Assembly (NCBI GenBank): GCA_937893785.1
Contig: CALCSP010000766.1
Span: 1 to 7,439, forward strand
Direction: 5' to 3'
Source of the DNA: an uncultured Verrucomicrobiales bacterium
GTDB taxonomy: Bacteria > Verrucomicrobiota > Verrucomicrobiia > Verrucomicrobiales > DEV007
Length of the DNA: 7,439 bases
This document shows positions 1-6,109 of this stretch, one piece after another. A program made the position numbers and the translations under genes. Under the pieces are notes generated by a model. It was given only the letters and a program-made list of their open reading frames with translations. It was not told where the DNA came from and searched no databases. Each line of letters opens with the position of its first letter. The stretch's first letter is position 1.

Positions 1-645
1 ATTCCCCAGAATTCGGCTAATAAGCGAACGACTGCCAATTACAAAATGGACTTGAACCAACAGAAAGGCACGCTCCGTGCCTACTACGCATCGGTCAGCT
101 TCATCGATGCTTTGGTCGGCAAGATTCTCACCGCTCTGGAGGCAACTGGCCAACGCGACAACACCATCGTGATCTTCACCAGCGACCACGGTTACCACCT
201 CGGTGAACACGACATGTGGCAAAAGGTGAGCATTCACGAAGAGTCCGCCAGGGTGCCGCTTATCATTTGCGTACCTGGCAAAAAGCCGGCGGTGTGCCAT
301 TCTCTGACGGAATTAATCGATCTCTACCCTACGGTCTCGAAACTGTGTGACCTGAAGATTCCCGGAAACATTCAAGGCAAGGACATATCGGGCATGCTGG
401 ACGACCCTGCCGTCAAGGTCCGCGATGCCGCCCTGTCCAGTGGTAAAGGCAGGCTACTGCGCACAGAAAACTGGGCCTTTCTCGACTACGGAAAATCCGG
501 GGAACTCTATGACATGGAGAAAGATCCCAAACAATACGTCAACCTCATCGACAATCCCGCTTATGCCGAAACCCTGGCCGCCATGAAAGCAAAACTGAAA
601 GCCAAGCTGACCGAAATCAGTAAAAATGATCTAGGTGGAAAATAA
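1..645 (+). CDS. Sulfatase, iduronate-2-sulfatase/choline-sulfatase-like, C-terminal part (5' end outside window)
   Basis: This reading frame is open from the first base, so the gene is cut by the window edge. The first internal ATG at position 46 is not the likely start. The visible 214 residues are the second half of a type I (formylglycine-dependent) sulfatase, a family that hydrolyses sulfate esters of sugars and other metabolites. The stretch LRAYYASVSFIDALVGKIL, followed by FTSDHGYHLGEH and EESARVPLII, is the signature of the iduronate-2-sulfatase/choline-sulfatase branch. The Asp-His pair of SDHG (codons 62-63 counted from base 1) provides metal ligands. The C-terminal ELYDMEKDPKQYVNL is the usual beta-hairpin subdomain of the family. 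The N-terminal metal site and the C/S-x-P-x-R maturation motif lie outside the window, so Cys or Ser type cannot be decided. The substrate is unknown; it is probably a sulfated sugar, given the neighbours. It ends 12 bases before the SASA esterase gene, suggesting co-transcription. Confidence 0.93.
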   Translation: MPQNSANKRTTANYKMDLNQQKGTLRAYYASVSFIDALVGKILTALEATGQRDNTIVIFTSDHGYHLGEHDMWQKVSIHEESARVPLIICVPGKKPAVCHSLTELIDLYPTVSKLCDLKIPGNIQGKDISGMLDDPAVKVRDAALSSGKGRLLRTENWAFLDYGKSGELYDMEKDPKQYVNLIDNPAYAETLAAMKAKLKAKLTEISKNDLGGK

Positions 646-657
646 ATCCCTTCAATA

Positions 658-1512
658 ATGCATTCCACGGTTCGCCGTTTTTCATACGTTCTTTCCATTG
701 TTCTGCTTGCCCCCATGGTAAGTGGCGGAGCACCCGCGGATATTCCGTCCTCAAAGGAGGACTTCCATCTCTTCCTCCTGATGGGACAGTCAAACATGTC
801 TGGAGGCGTTGGCTTAGCAGCCGGTGATACCCAACCGATTCCTCATGTGCTTAAAATGCTTTATTTCAAAGAAGGAACAGAACCGAAGTGGGCACCCGGT
901 GCCCATCCACTGCACCCAAGGCGTCCCAATAAAAAACCGCGCTTCGGGCCGGGTATCTCTTTTGCAGAGGCTTATGTGGCTAATAAGCCCGGGATCGTAG
1001 TCGGATTGATTCCGATGGCCTGGGGTGGCAGGAGCATCGAGCAACTTGGCAAAGGATCTGAAATTTACAACGATGCCATCCGTCACGCAAAGGCTGCCAT
1101 GCAAGCCGGAACCCTAAAGGGTGTGCTGTGGCATCAAGGGGAATCGGACACCGTCAAGCAAACGAGAACCGACGCTTATGAGAAGAGGCTACATTGCCTG
1201 ATTGAAGATACCCGGAAAGACCTTGGGAACCTGAGATTGCCCTTTATCGTCGGAAACCTTGCGGAATTCTACGGTACCGGTAAAGATCACAAGGCACCGG
1301 ATCGGGTAGCGCGTATCAATAGGATCAAGGGTATCCTTCGAAGCTTGCCCAAAAAAATTGCTCATACCGGATTTGTCGAATCCACCGGCTGCAGCCCGGC
1401 AGCCCGTGCGAAGGTGCATTTTGACCGTAGATCGTGCATCCTGCTCGGGCATCGATATGCCAAGGTTTATGCCGATATGACAACTAAAGTAAAACAGTCA
1501 TCGCCACCATGA
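658..1512 (+). CDS. Exported SASA-domain (sialate O-acetylesterase-like, SGNH/CE6-type) carbohydrate esterase
   Basis: This 284-residue protein belongs to the SASA/DUF303 group of SGNH hydrolases, which remove acetyl groups from sugars in polysaccharides or sialic acids. Residues 1 to about 27 form a signal peptide (basic MHSTVRR, hydrophobic VLSIVLLAPMV, then small residues GGAPA), so it is exported. The nucleophile block is GQSNM with Ser45. The glycine block is IPMAWGGRSI, and the WHQGES block is at residues 158-163. The last block, VHFDRRSCILLGHRYAKVY, holds the expected catalytic His254. The Asp usually three residues before that His (D-x-x-H) is Ala251 here, so activity may rest on a Ser-His dyad or be impaired. 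The length fits the single-domain branch of the family. No good Shine-Dalgarno precedes the ATG: an AGGTGG lies 19 bases upstream, too far to be convincing. The 12-base gap to the upstream sulfatase suggests one transcript and joint removal of sulfate and acetyl groups. Confidence 0.9.
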   Translation: MHSTVRRFSYVLSIVLLAPMVSGGAPADIPSSKEDFHLFLLMGQSNMSGGVGLAAGDTQPIPHVLKMLYFKEGTEPKWAPGAHPLHPRRPNKKPRFGPGISFAEAYVANKPGIVVGLIPMAWGGRSIEQLGKGSEIYNDAIRHAKAAMQAGTLKGVLWHQGESDTVKQTRTDAYEKRLHCLIEDTRKDLGNLRLPFIVGNLAEFYGTGKDHKAPDRVARINRIKGILRSLPKKIAHTGFVESTGCSPAARAKVHFDRRSCILLGHRYAKVYADMTTKVKQSSPP

Positions 1513-1551
1513 CAGGCGCATAGGGGAAACAATGATCGCACATAAAGACCA

Positions 1552-1581
1552 TTGAAAGTCACAACCACACCGCACTTAGAT
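1552..1581 (+). promoter_or_regulatory. Weak sigma70-like promoter candidate
   Basis: TTGAAA at 1552-1557 is followed after 18 bases by TTAGAT at 1576-1581. The first hexamer is close to the -35 consensus and the second a moderate match to -10. It lies about 95 bases upstream of the lipoprotein gene. The assignment rests on consensus matching only, and such pairs arise by chance. Confidence 0.2.
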
Positions 1582-1610
1582 CTGCCCAATCGGGACGTTA
1601 CTTAGGGCAG
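1582..1610 (+). repeat. Small inverted repeat (hairpin 1)
   Basis: CTGCCC at 1582-1587 is complementary to GGGCAG at 1605-1610, giving a 6-bp stem with a 17-base loop. No T-run follows, so a classic intrinsic terminator is unlikely. It could be a leader-RNA structure, an operator, or chance. Confidence 0.3.
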
Positions 1611-1616
1611 CCAATA

Positions 1617-1645
1617 GGGGGAAAATAAATTGCTGGTGATCCCCC
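1617..1645 (+). repeat. Small inverted repeat (hairpin 2)
   Basis: GGGGGA at 1617-1622 pairs with TCCCCC at 1640-1645, again with a 6-bp stem and a 17-base loop, 30 bases before the ATG at 1675. The same geometry as hairpin 1 makes it worth recording, but the stems differ in sequence. Its role is unknown. Confidence 0.3.
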
Positions 1646-1674
1646 AATGAGACAGTCATGCTGTCGCATTTCCC

Positions 1675-2688
1675 ATGAATACTGTCATTTCAATTGCTAT
1701 CACCTTGTTTCTTGTGGGGTGTATCGGGAAGAGTGCACCGCAATCACAAGTCAAGACTCCTGCTTCTCCAAATATGCAAGCTAGCATAACAGTCGAGCCA
1801 ATCTTGTTTGTTGCTGAAGGGCTCAATGCCGACGGTTCGTTGGTCAAAAATTATCAACGAGGGCTGCAATACGCCATCGACTACTTCGGAAACTATGGCC
1901 CGTATTACGTCTACCTTTTGGGCCCTGAAAGTGAGCAAAGTGTTCGTGGAATTTATCGCCAGCGGGCCATGACAAGGGTCAACAAGAGCTCCCGATTCCC
2001 GGCTGCGGAAGAACAGGTTAAGGAGTTCCTCAATCGCCCTAACGTCGTGAACGAAATAAAGTCTGTTTTAGCCGGCACGGCTGAAGGCGGACTGACCTGG
2101 ACTCAGAATCCGCCAATACTCTTCGAGGACGTAACGACGAACGCCAAAGGAAGAGAGAAGGACCCGGTTGAGAATACATGGGGTGCTCTCCACGAGTATC
2201 ACCATGTTTTCCAGATGGCACACTGTGATACCAGACAAGAGCGGGCATCCGAAAAAAATATCAACTCTTGGATAGCCGAAGGCATGGCGACCTACAGTTC
2301 CGCCAAGTTCATGGAGAAACTTGGACTCATAGACTTCAAGGATTACATGCTGAACTTAAGAAAATCAGGCGCCAACATTGGTCGTCCCGGCATCAACGAG
2401 TTTTTGGCCACAAATCAAGATTGGCGATTGGATGATGAAGGTCACTGGGATTTGGGAACATCAGCCCAGGTATATTATATGCTCGGGGCGTGGGCGACAG
2501 CATACTTGGTTAACGTTCAAAAAATTGACGAAAGAGTTGTCCTGAAAAACTGGTATTATGACATTCCCCGCGTTGGAAAATCAGCAGCATTCAAAAAACA
2601 CATGGGTTTGTCGCTTGCTGAATTTTATCAGAAATTCGACACTTTTATACGCCAGACAAATGACGAGGTCATGGCAATATTCCGGTAG
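1675..2688 (+). CDS. Lipoprotein with gluzincin-like zinc metallopeptidase signature (HEYHH...E)
   Basis: This 337-residue protein begins with a lipoprotein signal peptide ending in the lipobox LVGC (Cys16). It should therefore be lipidated and membrane-anchored on the outside of the inner membrane or at the outer membrane. Residues 173-177 read HEYHH, an HExxH zinc site with ligands His173 and His177 and catalytic Glu174. WIAEGMATY follows at 199-207, placing Glu202 25 residues after the second His as the probable third ligand, as in gluzincins and peptidase MA-like proteins. The C-terminal stretch FKKHMGLSLAEFYQKFDTF resembles the helical end common in such uncharacterised peptidases. No named family is recognised with certainty, and the substrate is unknown. 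An in-frame stop at 1648 and the lack of other start codons after it fix ATG 1675 as the start; no Shine-Dalgarno is evident. By hand count, GC over 2341-2640 is about 44%, lower than about 54% over 3301-3420 in the next gene. It leads a tight run of genes, ending 14 bases before the barrel protein. Confidence 0.85.
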   Translation: MNTVISIAITLFLVGCIGKSAPQSQVKTPASPNMQASITVEPILFVAEGLNADGSLVKNYQRGLQYAIDYFGNYGPYYVYLLGPESEQSVRGIYRQRAMTRVNKSSRFPAAEEQVKEFLNRPNVVNEIKSVLAGTAEGGLTWTQNPPILFEDVTTNAKGREKDPVENTWGALHEYHHVFQMAHCDTRQERASEKNINSWIAEGMATYSSAKFMEKLGLIDFKDYMLNLRKSGANIGRPGINEFLATNQDWRLDDEGHWDLGTSAQVYYMLGAWATAYLVNVQKIDERVVLKNWYYDIPRVGKSAAFKKHMGLSLAEFYQKFDTFIRQTNDEVMAIFR

Positions 2689-2702
2689 CAGAAAGAACAG
2701 AC

Positions 2703-3929
2703 ATGAAAACCACACTAACCTTCAATGAGAGATTACCTGCTCTCATGAAACGAAGCCAAGCAAGCCGATTCTTCAAGTTACTGCTCTCTCTAAGTGTAAT
2801 TACCATCAGCTTCAAAAGCTTTGCTCAAACCTCAACGCTGAATGCAGAAAACGGGAAAACCGAGAAGATCACTCTGGGAAAAATCAAGGGACGTCATTGG
2901 CTCTTAATGCCCAATGGCAAACCCTTCTTTGCCCATGGAATTACCCATGCCAGCAACCTAGATGCCAATATCGATTTTGAAGAATTTTCGAAAGCGTGCA
3001 AGGAAGTCGGCTTCAACGCCTATGGATACGGCTGCCCGGAACCGCTTCGTAAAGACATGCCTTTCATCGAAAGCTGGAATCATCTCGTGCCGATTTCCTA
3101 CTACCGCGGCAAGAATTCCTTACGATTCATTGACGTTTTCGACCCCAAGGTACAGGCTAAGCTTACGAACGGAGTGAAGGCAAATTGCCTTCGTAGCCGT
3201 AACAACCCCAACCTCATCGGCTACTGCTGGACCGATCTCGCATCCTGGCCCCTGAATAATCCTTCCGGAAACAACTGGGTGGAATTTATTCAGAACTTGC
3301 CCAAGGAGGCACCCGGCCAAAAGGCCTACCAAAAATTTCTAGCCCAGTGGAATGGTGACGAAGGAAAAGCCCGCGACTTGGCCTTTCTTCGTCTCATCGC
3401 CCGTGAGTATTTTCGCGTTGTTGGCGAAGCTCAGCGTAAACACGCCCCCGGTCGACTGGTTTTCGGAGAGCGTTTCGGTTTAAGCGCGTTCAATCAATTC
3501 ACCACGCTCGTTCCCGAGGTTCTGGAGGAAATGCTCCCCTACGTCGACGGGATCGCTATACAACCGCCATTCCGAGGCAAATTCCCCAAGGATCAGCTCG
3601 ACACCATTTACGAGCAAACCGGCAAACCTATTCTTCTCTGCGACTTTGCCATTCGATTCAGAGACGGCGACAAAGACATACGCAGCTGGAAACCAGCCGC
3701 CGATTCGTTTGCCGCAGGCAAGTCATATTCTGAATACGTTAAGGCCACACTCGACACTGATTATATTGTCGGCGTCTTCTGGTGCAACCCAGTGGATACT
3801 CCGAAGGGATTCGGCAAGCCTGGCGTTAAGCAGGGGTTCTTTGGCAAAGATCTCACAGAACGTCCCGGACTGCACGATTCGGTTAAAAGATTGAATGCGT
3901 ATCGGGATAAGGTTACCCCGAAACGATGA
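2703..3929 (+). CDS. Exported (beta/alpha)8-barrel protein, glycoside-hydrolase-like (clan GH-A-like), family not assigned
   Basis: This 408-residue protein resembles barrel glycosidases distantly related to GH5/GH50-type enzymes, probably acting on a polysaccharide outside the cytoplasm. A signal sequence ends near SFKSFAQ (about residue 41). The mature protein opens with GRHWLLMPNGKPFFAHGITHA, the strand that starts many such barrels (W-L-x-x-P-x-G-K-P-F-F). GFNAYGYGC follows near residue 105. NPNLIGYCWTDLASW matches the fourth-strand region, with Asp178 where GH-A enzymes usually have Asn-Glu. VFGERFG carries Glu256. KPILLCDFAIRF matches the seventh strand, with Asp314 where the Glu nucleophile normally sits. 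VGVFWCNPVDTP fits the eighth strand. It could be a genuine hydrolase with carboxylates other than the usual pair, a lyase-like or binding protein, or an uncatalogued family. A second in-frame ATG at 2745 (residue 15, MKRSQASRFFKLLL...) would give a more normal signal peptide and may be the true start. It is 14 bases after the peptidase gene and 33 before the large esterase gene. Confidence 0.85.
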   Translation: MKTTLTFNERLPALMKRSQASRFFKLLLSLSVITISFKSFAQTSTLNAENGKTEKITLGKIKGRHWLLMPNGKPFFAHGITHASNLDANIDFEEFSKACKEVGFNAYGYGCPEPLRKDMPFIESWNHLVPISYYRGKNSLRFIDVFDPKVQAKLTNGVKANCLRSRNNPNLIGYCWTDLASWPLNNPSGNNWVEFIQNLPKEAPGQKAYQKFLAQWNGDEGKARDLAFLRLIAREYFRVVGEAQRKHAPGRLVFGERFGLSAFNQFTTLVPEVLEEMLPYVDGIAIQPPFRGKFPKDQLDTIYEQTGKPILLCDFAIRFRDGDKDIRSWKPAADSFAAGKSYSEYVKATLDTDYIVGVFWCNPVDTPKGFGKPGVKQGFFGKDLTERPGLHDSVKRLNAYRDKVTPKR

Positions 3930-3937
3930 GAAACGTC

Positions 3938-3964
3938 TTACCCATTTAAAACAAGATTACCCAT
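3938..3964 (+). repeat. Short direct repeat TTACCCAT in the intergenic gap
   Basis: TTACCCAT occurs at 3938-3945 and again at 3957-3964, 19 bases apart start to start. The second copy overlaps the ATG of the large esterase gene. The spacing is close to two helical turns, which would suit a repressor or activator, but eight-base repeats can occur by chance. Confidence 0.3.
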
Positions 3965-6092
3965 GAAAACTATCAAAAATATCTCCCTTAACCGGAAAAT
4001 AATGGAATCTATTCTCTCTCTATTAATGGCATTTTCCCTAGTCTCCTCGGGTACTGCTCAGGATGCGGAGAAGATCCGCTTTGCCAAGATTATCAGTGAC
4101 AACATGGTCTTGCAGCAGCAAAAGCCGATTACCCTGTGGGGGTGGGCCAGCGCTGAAATGGAAGTGAATGTAACCATCACTCAGGACGCAACCCTAGGAG
4201 CCGCAGCCTTGGAAAAGCTTGGTGAATCTGCCGTCACTGAAAGGGACAATGATGCTTACTCAATAACGATGCGTTATGTGGAGAAAAATCCACCCAGACT
4301 GAAAACCCAAAAAATAAAGACAAAGGCCGACAAAGACGGCCGCTGGAGTGTGCAGTTTCCTCCTGCAAAGGCCAGCTTCCAGCCCACCTGGCTCATTGCT
4401 GAGTCCGACCAAAAAATAACAGTGGCCCGAAATGTGCTTATCGGTGAGATCTGGCTCTGCGCCGGCCAAAGTAACATGGGGTGGAGCAATTTTAATCGGA
4501 AGGATCGCGAAGCAGCCTCCGCGGATTTTCCGGGCCTGCGCTACATCGCCTGGGAGGATTCCTGGTATAAGCCATTAGACGAGGTGCGTAAAAAAATTCA
4601 ATGGCAGGAATGCTCTCCGCAAAACGCACTGCGCTTCTCTGCAATACCTTACCTTTACGGTACATTTCTGCATCGATACCTTAAAGTTCCCGTAGGAATC
4701 ATCAATGTCGCCCGCGGCGGAACCTTGGGCCAAACATGGTGCCTGCGCGAAGAACTGGACAACATCGAAGGTAATCTCATGAAAACGGTGCTCTCCGAGC
4801 ACGATGCTCAAACTGCTATCTGGGATGACCCCAACCAAGTCGCCAAATTGATGAAAGCATGGGAAGACAACTGTGATATTGCACGCAAAGAACACGTGGC
4901 CAAAGTAGCCAAGGCCAAGGCAGATGGAAAAAAGGAGCCACGTCTACGCTTACCCAAACAACCTGGTGACGCCCGTGCCGGATGGAGTCCACCCGCCGGC
5001 TTGTTTAATGCCACCGTGATGCCAATTCGTCATCTTGGCCTGCGGGGTGTGCTCTACTATCAGGGAGAAAACAACAATTTTATGCGCTGGACGCGCTACG
5101 AGTCCACGTTTCCCAAGGTGCCGGTTTCTTTCCGTAAAGCATTCGGTGATGCAACCCTTCCCTTTGGATGCATCAGCCAACCCGGATGGGGCACCTTCGG
5201 GATCGAACCCGAAATGGCTGCTGTGGCCGAGGGTTACGCCATTATTCGCGATATTCAGCGCCGAGCGCTCAAAGACGATCCGCATGCTGACATGATCGCC
5301 ACATACCCAACCGGCAATTCTTACATACACCCCGCTGAAAAATTACCGGTTGCCGAATACGCATCACTATGGGCACTCGCCAAGGTATATAAGCAAAAGG
5401 TGGTTCATCGCGGAAATCAGTTCACCGAAATGATAAAGAAAGACGATAAGATTTTTGTCTTTTTTGATCAGGATCCGGTAGTGCACGATCGATGGAAGCA
5501 TATTGAAAACAACGCCTCCTGGCAGGTATTACCAATGCCGCGCGAGGGCAAGGCCCCCATTCTGGGCTTCGTCATTGCAGGTTCAGACCGCCACTGGCAT
5601 CCGGCCAAAGCACGAGAAACAAAACTCGATAACAAGTGGTGCATTGAACTCAGCAGTGATTTGGTGAAGGATCCGGTGGCTGCACGCTATGGCTGGGCAA
5701 ACTGGCCTACCGGCAACCTTGTCGGTCGTGAACGTATCCCGGTGCCGACCTTCAGAACGGATAATTGGCCCATTCCCGAGGGCATGAACTATTCAACAGA
5801 AGCCAAACAGGCAAGTGAGGAAAAGATTAAGGCCTTACGCGAAACAGCCAAACGTCAGGCGATAGAGCGCAAAATAGCTCAAATGCAGATTGACCTGCCT
5901 GCTCTGGAGCAGGACCTGAACAAGGGTAATGCCAAGGCCCAGATCGAGAGCAAGATCAGTCGGATGGAATATCTCCTGGATGAATTCAAAACCGACCCGT
6001 GGCTTTCTCGTCAATTAAAGGAATATGATCCCGAATTTACCGATAAGCTGGAGGCACTCCGCAAAACCGTCAGTAAATTAAGAAAGCAATAG
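3963..6092 (+). CDS. Large exported sialate O-acetylesterase-like protein with helical C-terminal tail
   Basis: This 709-residue protein belongs to the multidomain SIAE/SASA family, which removes O-acetyl groups from sialic acids or other sugars. A signal peptide ends near SSGTAQ (about residue 33). A second in-frame ATG at 4002 (residue 14, MESILSLLMAFSL) is an alternative start. The N-terminal jelly-roll shows FAKIISDNMVLQQQKPITLWG at residues 40-60, then an unusual insertion at about 75-118 before KADKDGRWSVQFP. The SGNH core begins with LIGEIWLCAGQSNM (nucleophile Ser170). It continues with VARGGT, the GVLYYQGEN block (Glu369; the usual GESN is GENN here) and SYIHPAEK with catalytic His456. 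A beta-rich segment ends near residue 612. The last 97 residues (613-709) are rich in Lys, Glu, Ala and Leu and look like a coiled coil, not a normal part of the family. It lies 33 bases after the barrel protein gene and 17 before the sulfatase, so it is probably co-transcribed. The substrate is an inference from the family. Confidence 0.92.
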   Translation: MKTIKNISLNRKIMESILSLLMAFSLVSSGTAQDAEKIRFAKIISDNMVLQQQKPITLWGWASAEMEVNVTITQDATLGAAALEKLGESAVTERDNDAYSITMRYVEKNPPRLKTQKIKTKADKDGRWSVQFPPAKASFQPTWLIAESDQKITVARNVLIGEIWLCAGQSNMGWSNFNRKDREAASADFPGLRYIAWEDSWYKPLDEVRKKIQWQECSPQNALRFSAIPYLYGTFLHRYLKVPVGIINVARGGTLGQTWCLREELDNIEGNLMKTVLSEHDAQTAIWDDPNQVAKLMKAWEDNCDIARKEHVAKVAKAKADGKKEPRLRLPKQPGDARAGWSPPAGLFNATVMPIRHLGLRGVLYYQGENNNFMRWTRYESTFPKVPVSFRKAFGDATLPFGCISQPGWGTFGIEPEMAAVAEGYAIIRDIQRRALKDDPHADMIATYPTGNSYIHPAEKLPVAEYASLWALAKVYKQKVVHRGNQFTEMIKKDDKIFVFFDQDPVVHDRWKHIENNASWQVLPMPREGKAPILGFVIAGSDRHWHPAKARETKLDNKWCIELSSDLVKDPVAARYGWANWPTGNLVGRERIPVPTFRTDNWPIPEGMNYSTEAKQASEEKIKALRETAKRQAIERKIAQMQIDLPALEQDLNKGNAKAQIESKISRMEYLLDEFKTDPWLSRQLKEYDPEFTDKLEALRKTVSKLRKQ
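5799..6089 (+). other. C-terminal charged helical/coiled-coil tail of the large esterase (residues 613-709)
   Basis: The segment starts at EAKQASEEKIKALRE and ends in KLEALRKTVSKLRKQ. It is nearly free of aromatic and beta-branched residues, alternates acidic and basic residues, and shows hydrophobic residues at 3-4 spacing (for example IERKIAQMQIDLPALEQDL). A short break (TDPWLSRQLKEYDPEF) separates two helical parts. It may drive oligomerisation or attachment to another cell-surface component. This is judged by eye from composition. Confidence 0.6.
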
Positions 6093-6109
6093 TCCTTCGC
6101 GTTGTATCC

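Larger units (their letters stand above)
1513..1674. other. Intergenic gap, the longest in the window
   Basis: These 162 bases separate the first two genes from the four-gene run that starts at 1675. No credible coding frame is seen. The region holds two short inverted repeats and a weak promoter-like pair, listed separately. It is the only place in the window with room for a promoter, so it may divide two transcription units. No terminator with a U-tract is visible. Confidence 0.6.

Noticed and set aside
46..48. ATG at 46 as the start of the first sulfatase
   Set aside because: The frame is open back to base 1 and the protein lacks the N-terminal metal site and maturation motif, so the gene clearly begins upstream of the window.
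561..797. A minus-strand frame across the junction of the first two genes
   Set aside because: It overlaps the sulfatase end and the signal peptide plus GQSNM block of the esterase; it looks like a shadow frame.
1582..1645. Intrinsic terminator after the small esterase gene
   Set aside because: The stems are only 6 bp with 17-base loops and no T-run follows either one.
4950..5330. A 126-codon minus-strand frame and a smaller plus-strand frame (5035-5295) within the large esterase
   Set aside because: Both overlap the conserved QGEN-to-IHP region of the esterase and show no domain features of their own.
5316..5333. Apparent loss of the catalytic Asp before His456 in the large esterase (SYIHP)
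   Set aside because: As I recall the family, large SIAE proteins including the animal enzyme often have a non-acidic residue here, so it is not a clear defect, unlike the case of the small esterase.
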